Source: Verticillium longisporum | Taxonomy: Eukaryota > Ascomycota > Sordariomycetes > Glomerellales > Plectosphaerellaceae | Length of the DNA stretch: 64,000 bases | Reading direction: 5' to 3' | Assembly: GCA_019188255.1 (NCBI GenBank) | Contig: JAETXT010000009.1 | Location: 1,736,001-1,800,000 of the forward strand | In this document: positions 20,663 through 33,070 of the stretch, one piece after another | Layout of the letters: each line of letters begins with the position of its first letter | How positions within the stretch are numbered: position 1 is the stretch's first letter | Program-made: the position numbers and the translations under genes | Notes under the pieces: model-generated | What the model was told of the DNA's origin: nothing | The model's input: only the letters and a program-made list of their open reading frames with translations | The model's database searches: none

Positions 20663-22263
20663 GATGGCGTTGTTGCTGTTCGTGAGACCTTGGTCAGGGG
20701 AGGAAAGCAGCAAGGCTCGTTGGCTCCCTTACTACGCTGGCAAAAGGGCAGATCAAGAGTGGATGGCAAGATCTCTTCTATTCCGTCTCCTGTCCAAAAG
20801 ATCTACCATGCCCGACGACGGCGGCCATCGAGCCTCATTTATTCAAAGGCCACCTTCGCGACGGCACGACAACGACAAGCGCACGACCGCGAAAAAGCAT
20901 GCGACCCTGCATCCATGCAGACCCAACGCTTCTCGAAGGACATGGCGCCCAACAGCGCCGAAGGAACATGTTTCGAATTTACCAGGCACAATGGCACAAT
21001 CGCCGTGGGAGGGTCGCGATGGCCGGGTTGGACTCGAAGCAGCAGGGTCAGGGCACGCTCGACCTTCCTACCTGGTCGGGGCCAAGGAGCACGCCATCCT
21101 GACGATCATGAGGCGACGAGCGAGCGGCGAACCGCCGACGACGAACCTTTTTGACGAATCTCAACGCGCCCTCGCCGACAACTATCGGCAGCGGCGCAAC
21201 TGCAGATGAACGCCCGTTTTCCCCCCAAACGCCTCTTCTCGCCCTCCCCGGTCCCCCACCAATCGATGGCGTTTTTGCCAATGATACCAGCGGCGGCCAC
21301 CCGTGCCTTGGCATTAGGGATGCATCGTTCGGTAGAAGGTTGATTGACAGCCCAGGGGTGGGGGGGGGGGACTCCTTCAAGAACTCCTTTGCGCTGAACA
21401 TCCCTCGAAGGGCTGCATCGTTGGATGCCTCCAAGCCCTTGGAAGCAGACGTGAGGGCTGGTTGGGATTGGTTTGGCTTCGCCCGTCGCCCATCCTCCTC
21501 GCCCCATGCCGACGACGAGGATGCTTCGCAAGGTCTCAATAGAGTTGCATCATCCATGGCAAAGCAAGCGAACTGCCAAGTCCGGACACATGCCCAGCCT
21601 TCTTTCCCCCCTTTGCCCATATTTCATGGTTCGATGCGGCCATGCAGTATGGAAGCGGGCAAAGGCAAAGGTGGGCCAAAGTATTCGCAACGTTGCGTTT
21701 GGCGAGAAGAGTCCCGCGCGCGGATGGACCGACTTTGCCTTGCCGGGCATACAGTACGGCCGGCAAGCAAGCGACTCTGACGGCCCCCCCTTTTTCGTAC
21801 CCATTTCGATGTAGGACAGCTCCTCTTCCGACGCATCAGCGAGGTTAAAAGAGACTTTGTCTGCCGGGGTCCGCAGGAGGGGCATGGCTGCTCACGGAAC
21901 CGGGATGGCCCCTGGTGTGATCAGAGAAAGCCATGGACGGCCTTCCCAAATCGTCTCACGGTCTTGCATGTCCCTCTTGACTCGGGCTGGCCGACCATGT
22001 CACATTGTGTGCGCAGATGATAACAATCACACTCAATATGGTTGGAAGAGAAAGGGGGATCCCTCGCATATGCATCTTACGTCGACATGCATCTGATTGT
22101 TCTCGAAAGAAACAAGGGACGAAATCTCTACACTACACATGGAGCCAGATGGGTAGCATCGGTCTGCCCACAACCTGTTATTCCAAGACACCTCATGGTA
22201 GCCCACTCCCCCCCCTATTCCCTTTCCCGCCTACAGCCCGCATGCCACCGGCCGGCGATCCAT
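20663..22263. other. intergenic stretch
   Basis: Promoter side of the permease gene and 3' side of the dioxygenase gene. Frames are present on both strands but have no domain, no start context and biased composition. A run of ten G occurs near 21361. Confidence 0.5.
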
Positions 22264-23604
22264 CTATCGCCCCTTGTTGCTTTCACTGCGAATGTAGGGT
22301 TCCAACGGGAAGACCTGCGTGTCAGGGTCAAGGCCGTCATACAGCTGTCGCCACCTCTCGTGGAGGTCGCCCGGCGTCGCCCAGGCCTTTTCGGGATCGC
22401 GCAGCCACAGCCGCACGAGGTGGCGCTGCTTCTCGGGCGTGTCGGTGAAGCCGTCGCGCGCGTGGAAGACGGCGAGGTTGTTGACGTACTGCATGTCGCC
22501 CTTTTCAAAGTCCGTGGCGACGCTGTACTTGTCGCCGAGGAAGTGCAGCGCGTCCAGAGCCTCGGCCTGGGCCTCGGTGATGGGGGGGATGTGCGGGCTC
22601 CGCGGCAGGGCGCCGAACCCGACAAAGTAGCGGCGGGCGTACTGGAGGACGACGCGCTCGGGAGCCGAGGCCGTGGCCGGCTGGTGGTAGAGCAGCGGGC
22701 GTGTCCAGTACGGCTTGTCCGACTTGGTGAAGCTGTGCACGGCATGTCAGACGTGCCCATGGCATTGCGACAAGTGAAGGGAAAAAGAAAAAGGTGACAC
22801 AGCTGCCCAAAGGGTGTCGAGGGTGTGTACTCACATCTCAACATCCCAGCCCTCGCTCAGGGTGCGCACGAGGTCAGGCCGCGTGGCAGCGAGGTGGTTA
22901 TAGACGCGCCACGTGCTCGCGAGACGACTGGCGCCGCCCTCAGCAGCCGAGTCGAGAGCAAACAGCGACACAATGTCGCCCGTGTCCGTGTGGAAGACCT
23001 GCTTGTCGGCCGTGTAGGCCGGGCTCCCGATGACGCCATCCTGGCCCTGGGCCGTCAGCGTCAGGTCCTTGACGTGCGTGAGGACGACGTCGGCAGGCTC
23101 GCCGGCATACTTCACGTCCTGGCGGCCGCGCTGCGTGGCAACGTGGGACGAGATGCCGGCGTAGATGATGATGTTGTCGCGGCGCTCATAGTCGTCGACG
23201 CGCAGGCCGCGGATGACGAAGAAGCCGTGGCCCTCGTGCAGCTCGGCCGACAGGCGGCGCAGCTCTGCGTGCAGCGTGGGCAGGGGGAAGGTGTCTGGGG
23301 ACAGGCGGCCGAGGGGCAGGTTCAGGGCCTTGAAGCTGCGAAGGGCCTCGTCGACCTCCTGTAGCTGGGCCGGCGACAGCACGTAGGTCCACTGGTAGCG
23401 GTCGGCGAGGCCCTGGCCCTCCCAGACGAGGGGCCCCTGGAGCTGGGCGGGGAAACCGTCTGGAAGGGTCTTCGGAAGGTCGAGCTTGGCACGACGGGTG
23501 GCGCGCGCCTGATACTTTTCGCAGTCAGGGTGATAGGAAATGTCCGGCTGGCGAGGGCTGGCTGTGGCCGTGGCCGTGGTAGTGGAGACGGTCATTGTCG
23601 ACAT
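22264..23604 (-). CDS. TauD/TfdA-family Fe(II)/2-oxoglutarate dioxygenase
   Basis: Oxygenase of 412 residues from ATG 23604. The two exons are 22835-23604 and 22264-22732, with a 102-bp intron (GTGAGT..CACAG) inside an Ile codon. The facial triad is visible: His-205 and Asp-207 in QVFHTDTGD, and a distal His at about 361 in RHLVRLWLRDP. The Arg residues just after that His are candidates for 2-oxoglutarate binding. FFVIRGL and YAGISSHVATQ match the usual core strands. There is no signal peptide, so it is cytosolic. Fungal members often cleave sulfonates such as taurine or act in secondary metabolism. The substrate cannot be told from sequence, and the neighbours do not form a metabolite cluster. 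The nearby MUP1-like permease could hint at sulfur nutrition, but this is only inference. Confidence 0.85.
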
Positions 23605-24645
23605 GGTTGGGGGCGTGGGGGGCTTTGTCTTTCCTCTCGATCACGAGATGTCTGCTCTGTGGTGTTTGCTGGCGAACCAAGGGGGGGGGGTAGGGGGGGT
23701 AGGGGGAGTACGCCTCTCGACATGTGCCGTGCTTCCGGTTACTGGATTCCACTCTCAGCCATCGCCGGCGTCATGCTCGCGAGGCGATGACAAGCCGTTT
23801 CTTTTATCAACCCATCGCCGTTCACCTGCCGGAAGCCGACTGAGTGGGTGTGCTCGTGAGGGGCGGAGAGAAGGGGAGCATCATGAGGAGTGCATCATGG
23901 GCACCGGCAAGAGGGACGAATTGGAGGCCACGCCAGACAGGGGCCAGGGGTCGCGTGCTGCAGCACCTCATGCCGGCTCATGGTCGCGCAATCGAGTGGC
24001 CCGGACCAACCCATGGCTGACGGGTGCTGCTAGAGAGAGTTGGGTAAGGGCTCATCGGCATGGCTTTGTGTGGCTGCGATGCTTATTCGTACCTCCTGTC
24101 GTTCCTTGCTTGGCTTCTGGGAGAGAGAGAGAGAGAGAGAGGGCCCTCATTCCAATGTCGTGATCGAGCTGGAGCCGAGCTGGAGCAGAGCTGAGGCCAT
24201 TGCGAGTCAGCCTTTTGCAGTAGAATGGCCGCATGTCCCGAGGATCGGGGCCATGAAGCGAGCTTCGTCGCCGGCGTCGCCGTGGTGTTTTTCTTTTCGG
24301 CCTTTTTCGAAATCGACTGGCAATAGTGCCTCGGAGAGGAGCAAGTGATTAGTAGTCAGTCTCTCAGCTGCGCGACAAACAAACACTAGTGTCAAGAGTT
24401 CATATCCTTGTCACTGTCATGGCATCTCCGGTGCTGTATTTTCTTTGCATTTCACTCATTGGTCCACTGTCTCTCTGCTGTCTGTATCATGGAGTGCACG
24501 TCTTCCTCTCCGTCTGCCGCTTCACCTGATGCTCATGGGAGAGAAGTATCCCAAGTCCAGTACTAACCCAATCAGACTTCTCATGCTTGGCAACCTTGTG
24601 CCGCTTCACCATGCCTTGCTTCGCAGTGTGCTGTGACCTGTCAAC
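23605..24645. other. intergenic stretch
   Basis: Holds G-rich tracts near 23682-23706 just upstream of the dioxygenase start and a (GA)n run at 24121-24141. No gene is recognised. Confidence 0.5.
24121..24141. repeat. (GA)n microsatellite
   Basis: Ten GA units. Confidence 0.9.
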
Positions 24646-26973
24646 TCATGCACCACTCGCAGCAGGCTCTTCAACCTTCTCGCTGTACGACACAACATGC
24701 AGCTTCAACTCGAGGTTACCCTCAAACTGCAGTGTTGCGCCAACCTGACACATGCCTCCATCGTTGCATTGACTGCACGTGTCCATGAGCCTCTGTAAGC
24801 CCGCAGCGGCGGCACCAGCCTGGAGCTTCAGCCCCTTCTGGCAGGCACACGTTGTTGCGTACATGCGGAACACGTCCTTCCAGGCCTCTCCTTGTCCGTC
24901 CTTCCCGGCGCGTACGGTCTGCACCTGCACCGCACAGATGTCAACCTCCGTCTTCTTAGGCATGTCCCACGTGTTGTCGCGGTTTGCCCACAGAAAGTCG
25001 AGACAGGCCTGGGCGTAGGTGCCCTTGGTCGGGACCTGGTTCGCGTGGCACTCGGGGGATGGGTTGAGGGCGTCGGCGCTCAGAAGCTGTGCGTTGTAGG
25101 CGACGCGAGAGGTGGGCGTCAGGGCCGAGGCAGCTTGCTGAACGTCAGACCAGGTGAGGTCCGTCGTGGCTTCGAGCGGCTCACGGTTGGGGCCGAAGAG
25201 GTACTGCGTCGTGTTGCTCGTGAGGTCGTTGTACTTGTAGATGATGGGCTTGTTGAGAGAGGCCGGGGTGTCGTCTTGTTCCTCGCCTGCACTGTCCTTC
25301 GCAGGAATCTCGTGGAAGGGGACAGCTTCGATGGCAGGAGAGGCGGGCGAGAGGCTCCGAAGGTTGGCGTCTTCGCCAGCATCTAGGAATAGAGAGCGAG
25401 CGTCCTTGTGCGGGGCGCTGCCCGTGATTTGGACCACCATGTTCTTCTTTTTGCCCGTGAGCCACCAGCCGCCAACATAACAATTCTTGTGAGGTTCATG
25501 GCAGCTCGTACAGTAACGTTTGGCCCAGCGCAACGTCTGGTACACCTCCTCGGCCGTGGCCTCGCCCTCGGCGTGCCCATCCCTGGCGTAACCATAGATG
25601 CTCAGCATGTGCCGGTCTTGGCTTCCTTGGATGCGGCAAATCCTGACCCAGTCAGAGGTCTTGAACACCTTTTCCGGATCAACCTTCATCTGGTCCATGC
25701 ATTCGAGGACCGAAGTCATGGGCCCGCGAGGCCAAGTGCACACGTCAGCCTGAGCCTTTTTGGCTCCGATGTTGATGAGTTCCTCATCGGGAATGTACCT
25801 GGCGAGTTCTCTTGTGGCGGTTGTCGACTTCTCGCCGGCATCGCGAGCTGCAAGTCGATCTTCCTTTTTGCCGCCAACGACCTGTACGATAAAGTCATCT
25901 TTGGGCCCAACAGCCTTAAAGCCGCCGACGTAGCAGTCGTCACGCGCGGCGCGGCACGTCGAGCACCGGTCGCGCATCCAGTCCAGGGCCTCCAGAATGT
26001 CTGTGCCGCTGGCCTCCGCCCAGGCAGCGCCCTCCTTGACGAACCCGTTAATCTGAAGCGTCTCGACTCTACCCTCCGCGTCCATCTCAGTGCCCTCGAC
26101 GCGGCAAATCTCAATAAAGTCCAACGTCTGGTACAGCCTGTTGGGGTTGCGTCGCTGGTCGGCTATACATTTGTTGACGAGGGCTTTGACGGGACCTCTT
26201 GGCCAGGAGCAAGAGTCCCACTCATCAGAAGACCGCTTGGACGGCGTCTCGTTGCTGTTGTTGGCCTTGCTGGTATTATGAGCACTCTCGTCGCGTTTTT
26301 CGCCAGTTGTACCGTCCTTCCTGTTCCTGCCGTTGACCTTGACGATGAACTTGTTGTTCTTGCCAACGGCCTTGGCACCACCGGCGTAGCAATCAAGTCC
26401 TTCACAGCTGGTGCACTGATCGCTGATCCACTCGAGGGCCGTGATGATCTCAAGGCTCGTGGCGTGGGCGCCGCCGGGGGCCCCAATCCAAGCCGAGCCG
26501 CGAATGGTGATGTAGACATCCTCACCACGGATGACGCAAATGTCGACGGGGACACGGGCCTGCCAGACTTGATCGGGTACCCGGGAGAGGGCGTCGATGC
26601 ACATGGAGATGCCGCTGAGGGACCCCTTCGGCCAGTTACACTGGGGCTTGAAGTCCTCATCACTGGTGCGCATGTACGAGTCCATCAGGTGTTCGTCGGC
26701 CTTTGAGGTGGTCATGCGAGAGGGGAGGCTGCTGGTGGAAGCTTCGTTCTGGTCGTCATTGGTGACACGGTTGGAAACATGTTTGTTCTTTCCGGTGAGT
26801 CCAAGATTGTCAATGAGAACACCACCAAAAATCAGAGTGACGTCCGAATGAAGGGCGTTAGCCTGGAGATGCTGGATGCCACCGGGAATCGTGGCTGCCT
26901 CGCAAAAGAAGACGAGACACATGAGTGTACCAACCGCCAGAGCCACAGCCCGACGGAAGAAAGGGAGTGGCAT
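24646..26973 (-). CDS. secreted protein built from repeated six-cysteine modules
   Basis: A 775-residue product in one exon from ATG 26973. A hydrophobic signal segment (about 8-26) is followed by four modules joined by charged, disordered linkers. The module Cys positions are 112/125/146/187/190/195, 255/269/290/337/340/347, 412/425/446/488/491/498, and a divergent copy at 642/657/680/733/736/742 with two extra Cys (709, 711). The shared pattern is C-x12-14-C-x20-22-C-x40-52-C-x2-C-x4-6-C. Modules 1-3 open with CxWPxG and end with CY-x-GG followed by a Gly-Lys/Pro-Lys turn and a beta strand. I infer three disulfides per module. The residue pattern recalls small secreted KP4-like killer-protein folds, but I cannot confirm this. 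Residues about 49-65 (GGVLIDNLGLTGKNKHV) look like the tail of a lost fifth module. Function is unknown. Confidence 0.8.
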   Translation of the reverse strand: MPLPFFRRAVALAVGTLMCLVFFCEAATIPGGIQHLQANALHSDVTLIFGGVLIDNLGLTGKNKHVSNRVTNDDQNEASTSSLPSRMTTSKADEHLMDSYMRTSDEDFKPQCNWPKGSLSGISMCIDALSRVPDQVWQARVPVDICVIRGEDVYITIRGSAWIGAPGGAHATSLEIITALEWISDQCTSCEGLDCYAGGAKAVGKNNKFIVKVNGRNRKDGTTGEKRDESAHNTSKANNSNETPSKRSSDEWDSCSWPRGPVKALVNKCIADQRRNPNRLYQTLDFIEICRVEGTEMDAEGRVETLQINGFVKEGAAWAEASGTDILEALDWMRDRCSTCRAARDDCYVGGFKAVGPKDDFIVQVVGGKKEDRLAARDAGEKSTTATRELARYIPDEELINIGAKKAQADVCTWPRGPMTSVLECMDQMKVDPEKVFKTSDWVRICRIQGSQDRHMLSIYGYARDGHAEGEATAEEVYQTLRWAKRYCTSCHEPHKNCYVGGWWLTGKKKNMVVQITGSAPHKDARSLFLDAGEDANLRSLSPASPAIEAVPFHEIPAKDSAGEEQDDTPASLNKPIIYKYNDLTSNTTQYLFGPNREPLEATTDLTWSDVQQAASALTPTSRVAYNAQLLSADALNPSPECHANQVPTKGTYAQACLDFLWANRDNTWDMPKKTEVDICAVQVQTVRAGKDGQGEAWKDVFRMYATTCACQKGLKLQAGAAAAGLQRLMDTCSQCNDGGMCQVGATLQFEGNLELKLHVVSYSEKVEEPAASGA

Positions 26974-27611
26974 CTTGGTTGATGCAGTGAGTATCGTGAG
27001 TGAAGCTTGATTGATATCGGACGTGGAAAACTTGGGGGTAATGATGGCGTCTGATAAGGATGGGTAGGTAAACCTGTTGTTGTTGACGATAGTTGGTCAA
27101 AGAGAGAACGCGGGCGTGAAGAAGTCGTTCTAAATCTTCTTGGGGGGAGTTATTCTGGAAGGCGCGAATTAGGTGGTTGCCTCTCAAGATGACTTAGGCC
27201 GGTGAATGTAGATGGTTATGATTCACTGCCCCAAGCGAGCCCCTCCCAAAACTATTGATGCCCAGGAAGTGAATGAAGATATCATCCTTACGTCTCTTTA
27301 GTATCTTCAAGCGACAAGATCATTCTTTTGGGAGACATGCTCGAAAAAGTCAGACGCATCCTCACGAGCAAGAGCATCGTATGTTGACCCCGAGGTCTTG
27401 GACTTAACCAATGTATGGCACAAGAGCGTCATATATTCTGGGATATCTCACAAGCAATAGCAATACCATCATACCCTAGAAAACAGACCATCGTCCTTGA
27501 CCCATGCACCCACTAGGTCCGTCCGGGACACGAGTACGTATACACTATTCCTACTACATGGTACAAACATCAAGCTGACATGACCTTGGACCCGTCCTCG
27601 TCCTCGCCAAG
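26974..27611. other. intergenic stretch
   Basis: Upstream side of the six-Cys-module gene and downstream side of the Mtc5 gene. Relatively AT-rich, with no frame worth reporting. Confidence 0.5.
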
Positions 27612-30600
27612 CTACGCATCTCGAGGCACGTTCCGCCAGCTCCCCGAGGACCCATCATCTCTCCGTCTGATGCTCGACGCCCTTGACCAGTCTCCCGCCT
27701 TTCTGAGTCGGTTTCCCAAGCTTGCTCGCGCTGCACTCATGACCGCGTTGCTGCCGTTACCGAACCCCTGCATTCGGCTGGGAATGCCCTCGCTCGACGC
27801 GACGCTCTCCCATCCCTTCTCGCTGTCCAAGTGATGGAGGGGGTGGCCTGGCCCCCTCGTCACCTCAAGCGCGGACGCCGGCAACATTGACGATGCCGAC
27901 GTGGCCTCCAAGGACGGCGCCCGCTGGTGACCTCCCTTGCGCACCGCCGCCATGATGGCTGCCCACGACTCGACCTGGCCGTTCGCTGCCTCCTCAACGC
28001 AGTTGCACTCGTCGCCCGCCGGGCACAGCTGCTCGCCCTGCGCGTGCCACTCGGCGAGGCACGACTCGTGGCTCGCGCATCCGCACCCGAGGCACGGCAG
28101 GAACAGCGCGTCGACCGGCTCGTGGCAGAAAACGCAAAGAAGCTGCGCCTGCGTGCGGTGGCATCTGTCGCACACGCCGACCGCCCCGCCCAGCCGTGTC
28201 GCAAACGCCGTCGTATACTTGAGCGACTCGAGTTGCATCTCGTGGATCCGACAGATGCCTGTGACGTCGAGGCCGCGATCCGACGCAATCAGAGATTGAA
28301 GCTGATCCTTGCGCCCAAGAAGGATGGGGGAAGGCCCATGCAGCTGGTGATTGGGCATGCCGTGGTGCGAAGTAAGCGTCGTGTTATCATGGACGCTGAA
28401 GGAATCGTGCAGGCTGCTGCGATCTGCTCTGGAGTCAAAGTCCTCCTTGAGCGTGTTGAACTTCATAATCTCGAGCCTCGCGAGCGGTTGGTTCCACATT
28501 TGGAGGATCTCGGCATAGGCATATCGATACACGGCGTACATGTCGCTGCGACCTGGTGTCAGCAGTGGCGTCGACATCCAACCATCGTCGTCGAAAATTG
28601 TCTGGTCTTCCATGTGGACCGTCACCCCTATCGGCACTAGCGATGTCGACTCTTCCCTGAAGCCCTCGTCGTCCGATACCGACGTTCGCGCAGTGCCCGT
28701 ATCTCCCAGAACGGTCGAGCCGCCCCATGTGACATTGGTAATCGCGTTGTGAGGCGCGAGTGTGCTTAATATCGTCTCGGCAGGACTTGGTCGCTTCTTG
28801 TTCTGGTGTGGCGGTGAAGAGGCCACCGTCATGCCGACCGCGAACGTGCGGGGAAAGTTGATGGCGAAGCTGGAAGTCAGACCAGAGTTCACCCTGGACA
28901 CCATACGACCGCTGGGGAAGTCGAGAGGCTCGGCGCCTGGCTCTGATTTTGGCTTCGCGGCTGATCCGGGTCGAGGTGTTGCTCTCGACCCTTGGTTGGC
29001 GGAGTCTCCCCACAAGAGTACGAATTCGAGCCTGGATCGCCGGCCCAGAGGATGTTGTCCTCCGAACCCTGAGAGCCCGAGTAATGAATAGGTGTGTGAA
29101 TAGTCCTTGGCGTGGTGATCGCCGAGTTGCTGTGGCTTCGCCCGTTCAATGCCCATAGAGAGGCATCTGTCGGGAAGTAGTCCAACGAAAAGGATGGTGC
29201 CTTCATGGGCAGTGGAGTCTCGGGTTGCGTCAGGCGAGATTCAGCGTACGCCACTGGGTCTTCAGCGGACGACTCGCTGAATATGCACGACAGCATGGCC
29301 AGCATTTGGATATCGGCCGTCCTTTCGTAAAAGTCGAGGAGCTTGTTGACGAAGTCTTTCGCCAAGGGGTGATTACCCCATTTAACCCGGCCGCTGAGAT
29401 TCGTGGTAGGTGGACCCGTGCCGCCTGGCGAGGCGTCACCGCGATGTCGTGCGACTGTGTTTCGCGCAATGACGAGGATGGAATCGTCGCGCTGATCGTG
29501 GTCGAGAGGCTCGAGCGGAATATCTCTCCGCAGCAAGAGACCAAGATAGCGCCATACATTCATGAGATCGCCGTGTCCATACTTCTCGGCCACCTTGGCA
29601 TTCTGCTCGCATACTTCGGCTCCGTCGCCAAAGATTGCATACTCTCGTGCGAGAGTTCTCTTAGCGGGCAGTATTTCCGAAAGATCATGGAGAGTAATTA
29701 TGTTCCGAGGTTTGCCCCGGGTCTTCTCCTTAGCGATCCAGTCCCGGTTCCCGTGCCCACGCCGGTACCTCCGCCGCTGGAGCGCACCGAGCGATTCTCG
29801 CTCCAAGTCCTCCTGAATCGCTGTCGCGGTTGGTACCACAGGTTCATCTTGTGCATGGACGTTGATTCTGAGCCGCTCGAAGAAGACGAGCTTTCGGACT
29901 CGTCCGAATCGGACTGCTCCTCCGTCGCAGAGGTCTCGTCGTTGCCATAACGCCGAGGTGGTGAGTCGTGCCCCAGGCGGCCAAATGAGGCAAAGACAGG
30001 CTCGCCTTTCGGACGCTCCTTCATTGACTCGGGCGGTATGAACATTAATGCTTTTGCTTTTTCTTCTTTGGTAGGGAAGAAGCAGACCAGCCGTCCGTCG
30101 CTCGCGAAACGGGCACCACAGAATCTTGGCAGAGGCGGGATCACTGGTCGGTTGTTTGGTGCCAGGGTATTATCGATTTCTGTACTGGCGGTCAGGTCCT
30201 GGGACATGGACGCCGAACCGCCCGCCGGTATGTCGTTGTCGCTGTCCTCACTTGAGCTGTCATCGGCGAGCCCGTCCATGGGGTCGTCGAGGTCCTTGAC
30301 GTTCTTGAAAAACGTCGTGCTGGTCTCTAGATCGACCTCTCCCAGGAGGTAGCTAAAAGCCACGTCGAGACAGTTTTGCTTGCGGTCCAGAAACTGGTGT
30401 GCCAGCTGGTGGACTTCGTGTTCGATTCTCCTGTGCGTCTCGGCAGGCATGAAGCTTGTCTTCTCCACAAAGAACTTGGGCGCTCTCGTCTTCGGGTAGT
30501 TGGTCGGTATGTCAACCTTGACCTTGAGGAAGATGGTCTCCCCATCTCTTCCCCAGGGCCCATTGAGGGATGCGTTGAGGGTGAGGGTATCCCAGTCAAT

Positions 30601-32212
30601 GTGGTCCCATTTGACCTTTGGCAGCTGGGTGCTGACGCGAAGAAACTCATCTTGTATCGTCTCCGGCTCGCCCCACTTATCATCGTCGGGATATCCAGGG
30701 CTAAAGACGTTCGGAGGTCTGGCATCAGGACCTCGTGGCGTGTTGGATGAATGCTTTTTCTTCGTCATGGTGATTCCCTTCATCCAGCCGATGTGGGCCT
30801 GGCTTCGATCCATCTTCCGATGTGTGCTCTTGGCCTTCATCGATGGGCCTTTCCATCCTAGTTTGCTGTGTACCGAGGAGGATGTCCGCATGCTTATCGT
30901 CAAGGCGCTTTGCCGGTACTGTGTCCCACCACTTCCGGGACGGGGATCGCTCATCGTAGCACTTCGGCGGTCGCGGTTCACGATGTCCTCTACAGTCCGG
31001 AAAGTCTTGTATGTGGCGCCCTTGCGTGTCAGCGTCAGGTTCTTCTTGGCTGGCATTCCCTTCCTGTAGCCAACCGACTCGAGAGTTGCCGCATCCATCC
31101 GTTGCAGTCGCAACTCATTGTCCTCTCCCCACGAGACAAGCTGAAAGTCCCTGTTGTCGATTCCCTGCTCGCTGATTCCTCCTCTGGTACGCCACAAGAA
31201 CTCCTTCGCCTTGTGACTCCCGTGTCCAGGGAAGACAGCGACCGGTTCCGTGGCTGCGTCCGTTGGTGCACTGGGGTTCTGGTGCGCCTTGTACAGGTAA
31301 AGGTCGCCTGGATCGTTCTGCGGCATGGCGAGCACGCCCTCGCCAAACGGCACATGACGGGCCCTCCACACGGGGAACTCGGTTCGAATTACCCGTTCGG
31401 GGTTGTCATCATCAATGGCGTAGTCCCAGAATTTGATGCTCTTATCCAGTGAGCAGGTCACGAGGCTGGTTGATCTCGTGCGGTTCCAGTCAAGGCCGTA
31501 GATCTTAGAGGTGTGGGCGCTGATCGACTTTAAAGGCACGTAGGATTTGCGCTCGTCCCAGATGTGCAGCCAGCGGTCGTGGGACGAGGCGAGGATGTGC
31601 GGGTTCTGTCGGTTGTACTTGACCTGGGTGGCGCCGGCAAACCAGTCACAGAATGTCAAAACTGGCTGTCTCGGGCGGCGTAGATCCCAGCAGTGTACAT
31701 AGCCGTCGACGGCGCATGTGGCCAGCAGATCCGGATGATACGCAGAGAAGTTGATATCGGTGATGGCGCGGCTGTGGCCCTGGAGCGAGTGCTCGATCGC
31801 ACCGGAGCTCGAGTCGTCCCTGAGGTTCAGATTCCACACCAATGCACGGTGGTTCGCCGTAGAGACAACCCAGTAGTCGCGAGCTGCAAACGGTGACCAC
31901 TGGACGTCAGTGACCAGCCACGGCAACCCATGACTGCTGAGGCGACGAGGAGGATTGTAGGGCGAATCCAGATCAATGATGGCCAAACCTTCGGGTCTAT
32001 AACTGCGATTAGTGACTGATACCTCGGTCCATTCAGCCGCGAAGATGAACTCACGAGGCCAGCGCGACATCTCGGCCAGAGGGGGAGATGGTCGCAGAGC
32101 CTACAAGCCCCTCGACATGTATGGTGCCATCGGAATCGAAGCTCTCGCTATCAAAGGCTGACTTGATCGGCTTGCCCTTCTTCGGAGCGTCAATGTGATC
32201 GAACGAGGGCAT
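27612..32212 (-). CDS. MTC5: Mtc5/WDR59-like subunit of the SEA (GATOR2) complex, two one-base frameshifts
   Basis: Vacuole-surface regulator of TORC1 in amino-acid sensing. The start is ATG 32212, exon 1 is 32055-32212 and the 52-bp intron is 32003-32054. The order is WD40 propeller (SPFAARDYWVVSTANHRALV, LLATCAVDGYVHCWDLRRPR, HTSKIYGLDWNRT), then an RWD domain (NASLNGPWGRDGETIFLKVK), an acidic Ser-rich region, a helical region and a C-terminal RING-like zinc domain (CDRCHRTQAQLLCVFCHEPV ... CLGCGCASHESC). This layout is diagnostic of WDR59/Mtc5. The frame breaks twice: near 29736-29738 after a Gly-Thr repeat, and at 28913-28916 (a C4 run on the coding strand). Adding one base at each gives an uninterrupted 1516-residue product, so sequence error is more likely than loss of function. 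Confidence 0.87.
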
Positions 32213-33070
32213 GTTGACGAGGCTCAAGGAAGAGTGAGCAATGTGTTTCGCATCATGGCAGTGGACCGGGGTTCGAAGCTGATGAATCAGGCCTGAGACG
32301 CCGGAAACTGCCGTGTTCAGAGGATCTCGGTCTGCAGCCGTTACATGAGTTGCGATGGGAAGCTCGCGACCGGCTTTGTGCGTGGTCAATCCGAGTAATG
32401 CTTGCTGTTGAAGGTGACCATGACAAGCAGTTGAGGTGAGACCTTCCGACGGGATCGTCACGCGTCAGAGTAGAAGGTCCCTGACATGAAGATGCGTGGT
32501 TAGGGCGGTTGTACCTCGACACCAGATTCATGCGCAGAAGTACTTGAGAGCCTAGCGCCGCCAGCCAACCACAGTCGCCTGTTGTTCGAGGTGCACAGAC
32601 CAGCTAAAGGTCAGGGCACCTTGTCGTCCCAGCAAGAACGCAAGAACCTCCTAGTTCCTATCGGGCAGCGAAGTGAGGCGATTGCTCTTTTCCTGCGACT
32701 GCCACAGCGATGCAAGGCGGGGCATCCATCAGTCATTCCCTTCTCCTCCCCCACCGGCACCTCGCTCACATATACCAGCTCCACGCAACTCGCCTCGCCG
32801 ACCTGCTTCACGACGAACGACAGCATATTACCTGACAGGTGGCGTACCACGACTGTGTCTCGACATTCTTTTCCACATCTTTGAAAACTACGCCAACGCT
32901 TCCTTGCTCGACGGCCTGCTCTCCGACGTCAGCGCATAGAACTTGCCCCTCCCCCACCTCGCCTGACCGGCTACTACCTTGACACACCGCACCCGTGCGC
33001 GCGCATCGAACGAACCTTCTTCTCATACCCCGAGCTGCAACCGCTCAGAGACCTTTTCGAGAAACACATC
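32213..33070. other. divergent promoter region of the Mtc5-like and Ubc13 genes
   Basis: The two genes are transcribed away from each other and share this 858-bp interval. No frame with recognisable coding was found and no clear TATA box. Confidence 0.5.

Noticed and set aside
25408..26706. 432-codon plus-strand frame opposite the six-Cys-module gene
   Set aside because: Mirror frame of a real GC-rich exon. The Cys spacing and repeats exist only on the minus strand.
28889..29839. Independent gene between the two parts of the Mtc5-like gene
   Set aside because: Its sequence is the helical middle of the same WDR59-type protein and overlaps both neighbours at frameshift sites.
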